From assembly GCA_014871385.1 (NCBI GenBank), contig CM026430.1, positions 5,063,040 to 5,127,039 of the forward strand: DNA of 64,000 bases, given 5' to 3'. This DNA comes from Ceratodon purpureus. Lineage: Eukaryota; Streptophyta; Bryopsida; Pseudoditrichales; Ditrichaceae. Under the pieces are notes generated by a model that worked only from the letters and a program-made list of their open reading frames with translations, made no database searches and was not told the origin of the DNA. How positions within the stretch are numbered: position 1 is the first letter of the stretch; the number at the start of each line of letters is the position of its first letter. Of the stretch, positions 15,001 through 24,022 are shown one piece after another. The translations under genes and the position numbers were made by a program.

Positions 15001-18000
15001 GGCTTTCGAGAGCTGCTTTCTGGGCTTATGTAATAATCTCCTGCTTAGCTTTGTAAACGTCGACCTTCGTTACTTCGTTTTATATGGGAGATCCCATTAA
15101 TGATTCTGTCTTAATCTCTTTCCGTGGGCTTATAAATTCTACAGATTGACAAATCCGCGGAAGCTGAGTGCGTTACTTGGCTTGAATCGATTCGAAAGGA
15201 AGAAGAGGCGTCTGAAACGGGCCCTACGGTAAGGCCGAAACGAGTCCCCATGGAGACTTACGTGGAGAAGTAGCAAGTGCTTCTATGGGAGAAGGCTTAC
15301 GGGGCATTCTTTACAGGTGCTAATGCTTACTCGAGATCACTTCCCTTCGCGTCTCAGGCCGGAACAGGCATGGCTATGAATAGGCTGGTCTATAGGTACT
15401 TTAAGCGGGAGCTCATTCCAACTGCAATGGTAGATGCGTATCCAACAGCCTGGGAGATCTGGAAGGAGACCAATAATTTGGAGTATATGTTTACAGTGGA
15501 CCAAAGAAAGGTATACAACTTGCAGCACCTCAATGAGGGATGCTGGTACCTCAAGTGCCCAAAGACTATGGTCACTGAAGAGGAGAAGGCAATCAAGGAA
15601 CAGTACACAAAGAAAAAGATGGCGAAGAGGAGGTGAATGAGTTCGTTGAGGACATCCTTCCCCCAAATTTAGACAGTCTACCCAACTCGGATGCGCATGC
15701 TATGTCCGCAGAGATGGAGGCTGGAGATGTAAGCGCGCAAAAATGAAAGAGAGGAGGTCAGCCGAAGACGACATCAAAGGAAACATAGCCATGAATGCGA
15801 AAGGGAGAAATTTAGGTTGTTAGATTTGACAACAAGGATTTGGTACCTCTCAAAATCGCCAAAGGTGGCAAAACAACGATAGAAAACAAAGTCTGAGAAT
15901 ATAAATTATAGCATCCATTACAAGTTTTAACAAAATCCCTTTGAATTCAGAAGGAAGGGATTCTAACTGTCGATTTGATAGGAAGAATTTGGTAGCTCTC
16001 AAAATTGCCGGAGGCGACAAAACCGCTAAAAATACTAAGTCTAAGAACTTGAAGGATAGCACCTATCAAGATTTTTTTGACATACCCATGAATTTAGAAG
16101 CAAGACATTTTGACTATAAGACCCGATAGATGTAATAAATCTTCCAATTTTGGACATAGCCGTCAAAATTTTAGTAAAAAAAAAGACCGATTCATCCTGC
16201 TTGTGTGAAATTGCACAACATTTTTAGTCATTTCTATGAAATAATAAGCGCCAAAAAATGATTGTTTGATTCGAGAGCCAAAATCAGCATGAGAAATTCG
16301 GATATACCTATGGAAATACTAGGGAATAAAAATGACGAATTGATGTTCCAGCAGTGGAGTTCAACAATAGTATTAGACATCACCCTGGAATCAAAGGGGC
16401 CAAAAAAAGGCTGACTGATCCGGCCGCTGAAATCAACATAAGGATTATGGTATATCCATTGAAATATGGATGAATAAAAATGACTGTGTTATCAAGTAGA
16501 TCCGAATTCACTCAACAATTTGGCATCCCCATGTTTTACAAATGTCAAAACATCGCTGTAGGATCCGACAGCTAAATTTTGCCACACAAATTTTGGCATA
16601 TCCATAGAAAAGCATCATGCAAAAGATACAGATCGAGTTCAAAAGTAAAAATCCGCATCAATATTACTGCCATACCTATAGAGAGTACTGAAAATTATGG
16701 ACCAAATGATCTAGCAAATGTGAATACCTTCAACAATTTCAAACATCCGAAGAAATTCCGAAGTGCCAAAACACTCTATACGATCCGGCAGCTAAAATCC
16801 GCGTTACAAATTTTGACATACCCATGGACAAATTTCATTAAAAAAGGGACCAATCACAATTTATAGCTGACATCTGCGTCACAATATATCTCATATCCAT
16901 GCACAAAGAAGAGTTATTAAGAGACGAGCTGATCCAGCATACGCGAACTTGCCTAATAAATCTAGACATCCCCATGTATATGTATCACGTGAAGCTTGTA
17001 CAAACTGCATTTGAACCATATTATCCTTGTAATGAATCAAAAACCTACATCTTGCATCTTCTATAGATTTTCAAATATGAACTTGCATAATGGTTTTGAT
17101 ATTCCGCAACATTAATGATTACTCTCTCAAACTTAAATGTTATTATCCATCTTGAGGAACATGCAATTAGCAATACAAATTAAATTTGAAGATGCGTAGG
17201 ATGTATATTATGTAGACTGTAAAGTCAATTTGTATGGCATGTAATCAATATTATGATTGCCTAGCTTCGACGTTTGAATACCAAAATAAAGATTTATATT
17301 TGAAAATTGAATTTCTTGTTTCAATGTAGGCCTATAATTTGTGGCATAAACTTATAACGTGTCAATCCGATTTCCTTGGATTACGGTAAAGTGATCAATA
17401 CATACAACTCCCATACATTACTGTCTCGACGTCTCCCCGGGGGAAGAAAATTTTACAAAATTTAGTAATTTTAGGACCAATTTCCTAGAAGAAAATTGCT
17501 ACATTTGCTCTCAAAGTGGGCAAAGTGGGAAGCACATAGGACGCACAGGGAGCACACGGGGCGGTTGGAGGCGAACAAATCCGGACACAAAGGATATCAA
17601 ACGGGTATTCAGGTTCCCGGGTCCGGTCCCCTCAAGATCACAAGGTAGCCAAAACGTATTGTCGGATCCGACAATCACATTTTGAGTTCAAAGAAACTCG
17701 CCGACCTTGGTTACAACCCTGATTATCTCCCCGGTTTCCAAACCTATGTATAGGGTGAGCCACATCGACCAGATTGTAAGCAGGACAGCTTGCAATGCTT
17801 CACATCCAAGGTTCAGCTCTTCGACATGGGTCATGGGTCTCGTTCTAATGTGCGACGTGGACGGGGGACTCCACGAGAAGTTTCTAAGTGGTGCGGGGTT
17901 CGATTCCCAGCTGCACGATAATACGTCACTCCACGTGGAACTTGTATGGGACATCAGCGCATGCTCGACAATTCTCGCTCTGCCTGGCTTCTCTGGGCGG

Positions 18001-19637
18001 ATTTTTGGGGCAAGGGGGTCTTCTTTGATCTAAAAAACGCTGGTTTGTGAAGCTCCGTCTCGCATCATGGATTTCTACTTTTTCAGCATCTAGAATAATC
18101 AATTACTTCTGCAACAAATTTATTACCCATTTTTACAGTTTTGCACGTTTACTTGAAGCTGAATATGTTCTTTCTCAAAGTGGGTGCACAGCCATGTGTC
18201 TTTGAGAAGAGGCACCATGAGCAAGCCCTACAAGCGGACAGTAGTTGGCCAGGTGGCTTACAAGGCGGACAGCGTGGAGTTGACAACAAACATGCGCAAT
18301 GTCCTCACCTATGTCCAATTTAGGTAGTTTTGCAAAGATGCATTATAAAATGCAATTAATATGAATATTTAGAACTTGATGTATGAATAAAAATTATACA
18401 TTTTGAATTTTAGATTCTATCTATACGGTTAGATCTATGACTACTATTACTAATCTTATTTATTAATCTTGAAACATTAAATAAAAAATTAGTTTGTATT
18501 TCATTTACGAATAAGATATTGATAATAAGTAGATGGAATTTGTTGTGATGGATCATAATGTAGTACTTTAGTTGTATTGATTGTTTGGGAGTCTGAGCGT
18601 AGTGCCTCACCCCACCCATTCACCTTCCAAAACCAAGACAGACCGGAGGAGTAAGACTAGAACGTGATGCTAGTATATGCTAGTTTTTACTAGACAGCTC
18701 AACCTTACCAACATTCAAATTTTGTATTAAAAATATTATATAACGAAAGTACTACGACAATTTTCCACGGTAATAGGCTCCGCATTATAGACCCCGGCGG
18801 TCAATTTTGCAACCCCAGCGGCAAAAAAATCTGCTCACTTTTGAACCCTGGCGGTGAAATTCTCTGCTCTCTGCTCACTGCTCACTGCTCACCGCTGCCA
18901 CAGTAGCATCGCTGGGCATCAGAGTACCTGCTCATCTTTGCCCCTCCAAGTCCTCCCTCGCCAATAATTGTCGCTAAATTGCCCCAGTGCGGCGCTCAGG
19001 TACCGAAGCCAAATGTCAAAAGAGGCGGGGGCGCAGCGCCGAACACAGTGCTGCGAAGAAAGTACGAGGTCCGCAGAAGTCGGCTGCTGTGGTGCCTCCA
19101 CTCGCAGAAGTCCCGGACCTCTCCGCTGTGAAACGCAAGGTGCAAGTGCAAGCAAAGAGCGCGAAGTCCAAAAATGTGGCGAAACCTCCTCGCCGAAAGC
19201 GCCATTCAAAGTTTGGAGCGGAGAGGGTACCTCCGGAGACATCAGAACCGCGGGCGTTGGAGGAGGTAGGCATGCTTGCCCCATCAAGAGCGTCTCTGGG
19301 ATGTCCGATGGCTTCGAGAGGCTCACAGTGTTAGTATGTCCTGCAGGGCCCTGTGAAGGCAAATTTGGACGTCTGGATCATCCACCCAGACATGGGGCAC
19401 AAGGTGGTCGGGTCCGGTCGAAGCGGAGCGAGCTGGAAATCTCCGAGGTGCAAGCGAGGCCCCTGCGACAGCCCAATGCAGGTCGTGGACTTGCAGCAGG
19501 TCTTCTTTCCCAACGTACGGCCCCTCTTCCCGAAAAAGCAGACACATCTGAAGGTTCTCGAGGACGCTCTTGAAGGACAATTCGTGGAGGACGGCCAAGT
19601 AATCTGGGACACGAGGTTCTTGAAACCGATGAAGTGA
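2..19637 (+). CDS. Unrecognised multi-exon gene, 5' partial, with a 16.8 kb element in one intron
   Basis: Five exons join without a frame break: <2-805, 1125-1247, 1398-2040, 18988-19265 and 19347-19637 (stop). They give at least 712 residues. Every junction has GT/AG ends, and the phase-1 junction 2040/18988 rebuilds an intact codon. The frame is open back to position 2, so the start lies outside the window. The N-terminus is rich in Pro, Gln and Trp. Residues about 95-245 are a basic helical region ending in a Trp-rich segment (TWRKWW), then a PPDRYPALAEYW stretch and an Arg/Lys tail. That layout loosely recalls C-terminal parts of plant En/Spm-type transposon proteins, but this is an impression, not an identification. 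The middle is acidic and Pro/Ser-rich, and the fourth exon is Lys/Arg-rich. It could be a host nuclear protein or a gene of an older transposon. High GC matches the B3 gene downstream. Confidence 0.6.
2084..2093 (+). repeat. Left 10-bp target-site duplication
   Basis: GGCATCAGAG directly precedes the left TIR and recurs in the same orientation at 18915-18924. With neighbouring bases the match is 12 of 13. Confidence 0.65.
2094..2175 (+). repeat. Left terminal inverted repeat with GTGAGC units
   Basis: After a poorly conserved 19 bp, the end reads TGTGGCAGCGGTGAGC, three more GTGAGC copies, an A-run and AATTTCACCGCC. The opposite end holds the same order in reverse complement. Confidence 0.7.
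2500..2765 (+). other. Possible exon of an unrecognised protein
   Basis: An open stretch ends with a stop at 2763-2765 and reads like coding sequence: it contains NPYGGAVGDGKMYVLLLRKP and an acidic C-terminus (DFLEEYTENDEVEQ). No start or upstream exon could be tied to it and no family was recognised. It may be another captured fragment inside the 16.8 kb element. Confidence 0.25.
2766..5207. other. Non-coding interior of the 16.8 kb element
   Basis: No convincing gene. It holds scattered copies of the palindromic box described below (a perfect one at 4914-4927, and diverged ones near 3073, 3278 and 3353), an AT-rich stretch at 3540-4100, and a run of CCCTA/CCTAA-like words at 4700-4770 that is too irregular to be a telomere array. 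The words AAAACAAAAAACTTCTTGCC at about 3537 recur at about 8843. Confidence 0.5.
4914..4927. promoter_or_regulatory. 14-bp perfect palindrome box TGTCGGATCCGACA (representative copy)
   Basis: This isolated copy is identical to the box in family A. Other isolated or near-perfect copies lie at 16557 (TGTAGGATCCGACA) and near 17660 (TGTCGGATCCGACA). Dyad symmetry suggests a dimeric protein-binding site, but its role is unknown. Confidence 0.5.
5208..5435 (+). pseudogene. NOP58: NOP58 (box C/D snoRNP core protein) N-terminal exon fragment
   Basis: Two exons, 5208-5285 and 5394-5435, encode LALFETPAGFALFEMLIEGK and then ELYKEFETAEAARK. The family N-terminus is known to begin M-L-V-L-F-E-T and to continue through a similar FETAEAARK segment, so identity is clear. 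The intron has GTAAGT and CAG ends. The codon at the family start position is AAG (5208-5210) where ATG is expected, so the start seems lost, and the rest of NOP58 is absent. Both exons end in phase 0, which lets them splice into the DGAT1 exon downstream. It lies inside the TIR element and is best read as a captured fragment. Confidence 0.8.
5732..8588 (+). pseudogene. DGAT1: DGAT1 (acyl-CoA:diacylglycerol acyltransferase 1) exon series, decayed
   Basis: Six exon-like blocks match plant DGAT1 in order: 5732-5812 (SHAGLFNLCIVVLIAVNSRL), 5938 to about 6003 (YGLLINSGFWFSSKSARDWP), 7363-7486 (includes GWMKLLSYAHANKDVREIL), 7671-7769 (NIAYFMLAPTLRYQ), 8019-8112 and about 8452-8588 (HPLKGNYLYAAERILKLSIP then YVWLCMFYCLFHIW). 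The family is an ER-membrane MBOAT enzyme that makes triacylglycerol. The N-terminal exons, the block after RDWP and the catalytic C-terminal exons are missing. The exon at 8019 needs one extra C near 8031 to keep frame. The acceptor before 8452 reads GCAC where GCAG is expected. The series starts in frame with the NOP58 fragment, so a chimeric transcript may once have formed. Confidence 0.85.
6006..7362. other. Insert-like stretch between DGAT1 exon blocks
   Basis: DGAT1 similarity stops abruptly near 6003 and resumes at 7363, and the expected exon between is absent. On the minus strand, near 6640-6720, a short open segment ends WSEFIPRLKPKTPEEIKE plus stop. It looks like a protein C-terminus from another gene, but I cannot name it. 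Nothing else is recognised. Confidence 0.3.
8897..9180 (+). repeat. Tandem duplication with 149-bp period
   Basis: CAATTTAGCGCTACAACTTT starts at 8901 and again at 9050, and the following 100 bp are almost identical. The period equals that of the large arrays further right. Confidence 0.8.
9398..10690 (+). repeat. Satellite family A, about 149 bp x 9
   Basis: Nine units, each with the box TGTCGGATCCGACA (perfect, or with one change at 9602), start the box at 9453, 9602, 9751, 9900, 10050, 10199, 10347, 10496 and 10645. Early units also carry GAGGTATGTCTCC, the same words that form the splice donor at 9398. Later units drift in the region after the box. Confidence 0.95.
10840..12480 (+). repeat. 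Satellite family B, about 149 bp units
   Basis: Units share TGTAGGATCCGACAGCGG, GGGGATGTCGTTTTTTTCCG and TTTGATAATCGGTGACAATC. Box positions are 10845, 10918, 11067, 11217, 11366, 11515, 11665, 11814, 11963, 12112, 12261 and 12410. The first two are only 73 bp apart, half a period. Confidence 0.95.
12480..14780 (+). repeat. Satellite family C, degenerate about 149 bp units with dimer structure
   Basis: Units keep the AAAGTTTGATCTC and GGTGCTCAAATGTTGTGG words of family B, but the box has drifted to TGTAGGATCGGACAACGG or TGTAGGATCAGACAACAG. Between 12900 and 14100 two unit types alternate: one with GTGTGAGTTTGATAATCGG, the other with CATGTAAGTTTGATAATCAA. A partial unit at 12480-12545 breaks the register. 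The array stops about 40 bp before the acceptor at 14810. Confidence 0.9.
15830..16870 (+). repeat. Degenerate 149-bp-spaced repeats
   Basis: TTTGGTACCTCTCAAAATCG near 15839 recurs with changes at 15988, a spacing of 149 bp. The words GCCAAAAAATG, CATATCCATAGAAA and diverged palindromic boxes (near 16411, 16557 and 16777) recur through the stretch. It appears to be a worn outer part of the same satellite group. Confidence 0.65.
16871..18839. other. Non-coding right part of the 16.8 kb element
   Basis: AT-rich with no gene found. A perfect palindromic box lies near 17660. At 17883-17918 there is a tRNA B-box-like GGTTCGATTCC followed by CTGCACG, but a full cloverleaf could not be drawn. Confidence 0.4.
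18840..18914 (-). repeat. Right terminal inverted repeat with GTGAGC units
   Basis: Read on the minus strand from 18914 it gives TGTGGCAGCGGTGAGC, repeated AGTGAGC units and AATTTCACCGCC. This mirrors the left end in order and spacing. Confidence 0.7.
18915..18924 (+). repeat. Right 10-bp target-site duplication
   Basis: GGCATCAGAG directly follows the right TIR and matches 2084-2093. Removing one copy plus the element leaves an intron of about 126 bp with normal GT and AG ends. Confidence 0.65.
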
Positions 19638-20628
19638 CAACCCTCCCAGGACCCTGTTATCTATGGTAATAGCGCTGCTCCGTGCCACAGTGGCCCCGTC
19701 AATTACTAGAGTGATATCCTAGTGCCCTTCTGGATGAGATCCCACATCTGGCTATGTCGCGGCCCGTCCTCAAACCATAACACACCCACCCCCTCTCCCC
19801 CGTTTTAGTGCCCTTCAATTCTGCCGCGGCTCTGTTTTCCTTCTCGGAACGCCTACGTGTCGATGGACTTAGTCTCCCAACGTACAGTAGTTCTCGGTCG
19901 CTCTTTTGACCTCTTTGTATTCACCGTTCTTTATTATAATCGAAGGACTTGCATTTTCAATTGTAATGGGCTTCTGACTCCGTTGAAAGGTACATTGCAA
20001 ATAGGCAGCTTCATTCTTAAGGAACAGTGACGCCTGTGCATGTCGGTGGCGCTCGCACGCTGTTCTCTAACCACAGACTTAGTAGGCACGGTTGAAAGCG
20101 AGCTTCCAGGCCTCTAGAAACTCCTCCTATGGAATAGGATGAAAGCACATAGTAAGCAGTTTGCGGTTGGAACATAAGAGAGGGGAATGAAAATTACGAA
20201 CTTCACACAACACGTACAAAAAGTTTCCAACCGAGACAATGGCACATGAATTCACAAAAAGTTTCCAACCGAGACAATGGCACGGGACATACTCTACACC
20301 TAAATCTGAGAACCACCGGCTTTGTGCACATAGCAGCCCCCACAGGGCCTCTCCATAGTAGTAACTGTAGACGTTGCTGGCGGTGTGTGCAGAATTCCTA
20401 GGGATGATCGCTGTCATGGATAACGGAGAGAGGGCATGACTGGTCTAGCCACTGGTAAGCCTGGCCATCACGCTTGCGAGTGAATTCTGTGTCAGAGCAT
20501 CCTCGTCCGCTACCATCCGTGCCTTCAATGAGAACCAAGGTACCAGTTTGCTTGTTGGCTTGCATTTTCCCCTCTCTCCATAATGTGCGCATGTGAGAAT
20601 CGGCCTGGGACCTTCATTTATCGCGTTC
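19638..20628. other. Intergenic, no gene seen
   Basis: This is 3' flank of the first gene. AAAAAGTTTCCAACCGAGACAATGGCAC is duplicated near 20217 and 20258, a short tandem direct repeat. No coding region is supported. Confidence 0.5.
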
Positions 20629-20850
20629 ATGGCCTCCTCTTGGCGGCTTGAAGGACAATTTCTGGGGCCCTGTGCGGAAGTGCACGGTGAGTGCCCATGG
20701 CCCTCTAGTATCGTCTCTCATGGCGCTACTTCTACTAATTTCAGGCACCGAAAGAGCTTCGCCCTATTCGTCTGGTCGCCTCCCAGTCTTCCTCTCCCTT
20801 GCAATTGATGTTCCCGACTATGCACGTTGCCGCGTAGAGCCATAGCGGAC
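20629..20850 (+). CDS. Possible two-exon small protein
   Basis: An ATG at 20629 opens MASSWRLEGQFLGPCAEVHG, with a GTGAGT donor at 20687. Joining to an acceptor AG before 20742 in matching phase gives a total of about 52 residues with no recognised domain. It may equally be the first exons of a longer gene. The splice signals are good but the protein is too short to be sure. Confidence 0.25.
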
Positions 20851-20928
20851 TGCTCCTTCTAATCGAAGACAGTGGCGGTGTAGCATTCTGTCTCCTCCCG
20901 ACCAACACCCCTCCCCCCGTGCGCCACC

Positions 20929-21834
20929 ATGATAGGGTCCTTTCCGGCCATTGTCCCCGTCATTCCGGAGGTTCTTCAGACGGGGTTGTTTGTCGTCCAG
21001 GTCGCAGATGCACGTGCCGCTGACGGTGGGTGTGTAAATGGGCACATTACACCGCACTCTCCACCGCGATCGGGAGCACCTTCACCCCCTACAGGTTCCT
21101 CTGACGACGTCGTAGAGGTCGACGATTACGTTCTAGAACTGTTCGAGGAGTTGCAGGTTCAGCCCTTCCTGAATCGCATGCCTCCCAGCTTCGAGGCTGA
21201 ATATCGGAATTCAGCTTTGCGTGACTCAAATGCTTCAGGTGGAAGTAACTCAGCAGCCGGAGCGGCGGAGTCCGCAGCCTGTGTACTCTCCATCACCGGC
21301 ACGCCACCATCGTGTATCCTAACCCCCCCTGTACTCCCAGAGCACAGCCCTATGGAGGTAGACACTTGCCTTCCCGATCGCTTTATCGGCCCAGCAGGAA
21401 GTGTGAAGGACGCGTCCGTTTGCACACGACGCCCAAACTCCCCTGCCGAGCTCGTCACCAGCCCCTCAGCCCCCCCCCAGTTTCAGTTCCTCTGCCCATC
21501 CACGAAGCAGTTGCGTCCGTGTGTGGGGTCGGGGTCCCGCGCCGCATCTTACCAAGTTGGAGCCTGCCCCCTCGAATGGATCGTGTGGTGCGACGGAGCC
21601 GCCGACCCGATCACCCCCACAGGTACTCGCCGTCAGCCTCTTTTCCACCCCCTGAATCCGCCCGGGTGCGGGGTGCACGCCCTTCGGCGACCCCGTCGCG
21701 ACTCCGATCTCTGTCGCGTGTTCGGCCATTCGATCTCACGGTGTCTGGACCAGAACCGCATAACAGTATTCAGAGGTCTGCGACATGTCCTCAAGAATCG
21801 GTACTGGACCTACGTAGATGTAGGACGTAGCTAG
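20929..21834 (+). CDS. Hypothetical Pro/Ser-rich reading frame, possibly several exons
   Basis: A 301-codon frame is open from ATG 20929 to the stop at 21832-21834. An acidic segment (DDVVEVDDYVLELFEELQ) is the most protein-like part, and the rest is Pro/Ser/Cys-rich and could be read-through of GC-rich DNA. A donor-like CAGGTT follows the acidic segment and a CTACAG acceptor precedes it, so the real exon may be just about 21096-21167. No family was recognised. Orientation and base composition match the two flanking plus-strand genes. Confidence 0.3.
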   Translation: MIGSFPAIVPVIPEVLQTGLFVVQVADARAADGGCVNGHITPHSPPRSGAPSPPTGSSDDVVEVDDYVLELFEELQVQPFLNRMPPSFEAEYRNSALRDSNASGGSNSAAGAAESAACVLSITGTPPSCILTPPVLPEHSPMEVDTCLPDRFIGPAGSVKDASVCTRRPNSPAELVTSPSAPPQFQFLCPSTKQLRPCVGSGSRAASYQVGACPLEWIVWCDGAADPITPTGTRRQPLFHPLNPPGCGVHALRRPRRDSDLCRVFGHSISRCLDQNRITVFRGLRHVLKNRYWTYVDVGRS

Positions 21835-24022
21835 GATCCAAGTTTCCGGGCTGTAGCGAAGGTAGGATCAATGTGGCTGCGGAGGAGAACCTCCCCCGTT
21901 TGACGCATGTATGTTTTTTATGTGCATCCGTCGTGGATCCGCTCGTTATCAACATGAACTTAACAATTCTGTGCTTTCCGGCTATTTCCCTTCAGAAATC
22001 AAAGTCTGTCTGTGCTCTGTTTCGTTTGCCCCGGCCCCCCTCTGTGGTGTTGGCTGTTTGTCCGGACATGGCTTCTCCTCTCCCAAGTAACCACGGATTC
22101 ATCCTACAGCACAGCAGTGTACAATCCTGCCCTGCCGCATAGCGCGCTCCCGCGCGCATGCGAACAACTTCTTCACCCAAGGTATGTCTTCATACTAGCT
22201 CGGCTACATACGGCGGGCCCCTCCATGAGTTTATCGCCAGCATGGCTAAGGCACGTGCTACGTTGCGTCCGACGAGCCCGTCTTCTGGAAAGTGGGTAAC
22301 GAATCATGGGGACGTCACAGGGGTGTAATGACGACTTCCATAACTGGCAGGGCATGTGGCAGGCACACAGTACTCCGCTCCGTCCGCTCTCATGGTCAAT
22401 CTCCCAAGAATGCGAGAACGGGAAGGCAGCTCCTTGTCATGGAGGTGCCCTCCTCCAGTGCCACCTCCGTCTTCCCACGCAGCGTCCGTCTCTTGGCTCT
22501 CCCACTGCCCAACTCCCGCGCTGAGTGTGACCCATTCCATTCCCTCTTCGCTATTGTAGGGTTTCCTCTTCATGTTGATAGACGATGCGCCGATGTTAGT
22601 AGAGTCTTCCTCTCACAGCCCTTTGCGTATACCCTAAATTGCGCATGCACGGCGCTGTCGTCACAAAATCCTCTCTCGGCGAATCCCAGGCCCTCGCAGA
22701 GTGAATCGGCAGTTGGACTCTTGGAGGACACGCGATTATCCGTGCACTACTCCGTTGATGCTCCACTATCGGTAAGGAGACCTTCCTGACCATTACATAT
22801 GTGAATGTCCCTTTCACCGCACGCTCCGTCCCCTTCCTCTTCCCCAGCCTCCCCCCCACCCCAAACCTCCAAATCCCGAAACCTTCTTCGGCTTCACCCG
22901 CCCCTCCCGCGCCTCTTCTCTCATTTTCCCCTCCTGAGATGTCGTTGGCATCTGCTTCTATATTCGCCTGACCCCCTCTCACATTTGTCACCTCCTCGCA
23001 GGGTCAGAGTCGCTGTGCGCGTGGATCTCTGAGCGTCCTCTTACGGTCCCTACGCACCCGCCTGACGAAAATCCCGCCGGGGCCATGGCCGCGCTTCCTC
23101 AAGAACGAGCGTCCCCCGCCAGTGCTCTGCCTCGTATTTTGCGCAACGGCCTTGAGTCGGCTCCCACTACCGCGAAGGACGTCGCACCTCTGCGTCGGCG
23201 CATTCTTTGCTGGACCCCCAGGTGTGTCTCACTTCCATGGCAGCAATGCCCGGACTCCCTCCTCCCTATGGTTTTACAGTCGAAGTCCAGGTCTGCAATG
23301 CTTCCGTGCATAATTAGCCGTCCGCGCCATGCGAGGTGCCGCCCGGACGTCTTGCCTCTAGGTCCCTCAGGCGTTGCGATGGGCACCCTCTGAGTTACCT
23401 CCCCCTCAGGTAGTGGCCGTCTCCGGCTCCCCTACCCTTCTTCGAGAAACACCCGCACTCCCGGAAGCTGGGAGGAGTGCATTACGCGGGTGCCGTGCCC
23501 GGTCACAGATTTTCTCTCCACCGAGTATGCGGCCTGTAACTGCCACCTTTTGCGAACATGCCGGGGCTTTGCCGAGGCGACGCAGACGTTTTCTGTTTGC
23601 AAGCCATTGTAGTGTCTCCATGGCGAGGAAAGGTGCGCGGTTTAGCATTCCTGGGAAATCCTGCTTGCCGTGCCCCTTTCATTGCTCCCCACTGCAGCTC
23701 TGTACCCGCAAATAGACGGCCCTTGAAGATGGTCACCTTATCATAACGAGCTGTCTAATCTCCGATCGCCTTTTAGGTTCTCTGAACTGACATCCCATGT
23801 ATCCGCATGAGTACCTCAGCCGGCATTCACCCCACGACCATCATGAGCCCTAAACCCTACCAATCCTCAATGATAGGCAGAGTGCAGACTGACCCCCACT
23901 TACTGTTCCTTCAACGCGGCTTTGTTGGCCTTCCTCTCCCTAGACCTAACTCATACGCCCTTGCGTTGCACCCAGTTGTTTCTCTGCCATCCTCTGCTTC
24001 TCTTGGCCTGATCTCGTCCGCC
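21835..24022. other. GC-rich region without a supported gene
   Basis: Pyrimidine-rich on the plus strand, with many short overlapping frames in all phases and no domain. The last 200 bp are the presumed 5' region of the B3 gene. Confidence 0.4.

Larger units (their letters stand above)
9212..15636 (+). pseudogene. Unrecognised gene interrupted by satellite-filled intron
   Basis: A first exon, 9212-9397, starts MARAAEEAVQLWITDHPDQD and ends at a GTATGT donor. The next plausible exon begins at 14811 after TTTGCAG in matching phase 0 (IKNHFDKHPAKVEMILDKLL). A further exon begins after CTACAG near 15145 and reaches a stop at 15636. It contains NRLVYRYFKRELIP, WEIWKETNNLEYMF and a Lys-rich end. 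Between 14860 and 15060 the frame must shift to stay open, and TAG at 15271-15273 interrupts the last exon, so the gene looks inactivated or the model is incomplete. I do not recognise the family. The 5.4 kb between exons 1 and 2 is almost entirely tandem repeat. Composition is helical, charged and soluble. Confidence 0.4.
2094..18914. mobile_element. 16.8 kb TIR element carrying gene fragments and satellite arrays
   Basis: The ends are inverted repeats of about 75 bp, imperfect. Both contain TGTGGCAGCGGTGAGC, then several GTGAGC units, then AATTTCACCGCC, reading inwards from each side. The element is flanked by a 10-bp direct repeat, GGCATCAGAG. A direct repeat of 9-11 bp is what Mutator-like elements produce, so a large non-autonomous MULE of the gene-capturing kind fits best, but no transposase is visible. 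Contents are a NOP58 fragment, DGAT1 exons, an unrecognised gene and 149-bp repeats. It sits wholly inside an intron of the host gene, in line with insertion and not rearrangement. It may itself be a nest of several insertions. Confidence 0.7.

Noticed and set aside
17840..17925. tRNA or tRNA-derived SINE (B-box-like GGTTCGATTCC)
   Set aside because: No matching A box or complete cloverleaf, and the acceptor stem pairs poorly. At most a worn SINE.
22292..23735. Several 80-165 codon frames on both strands
   Set aside because: Overlapping in all phases in GC-rich DNA, with no recognisable protein features.
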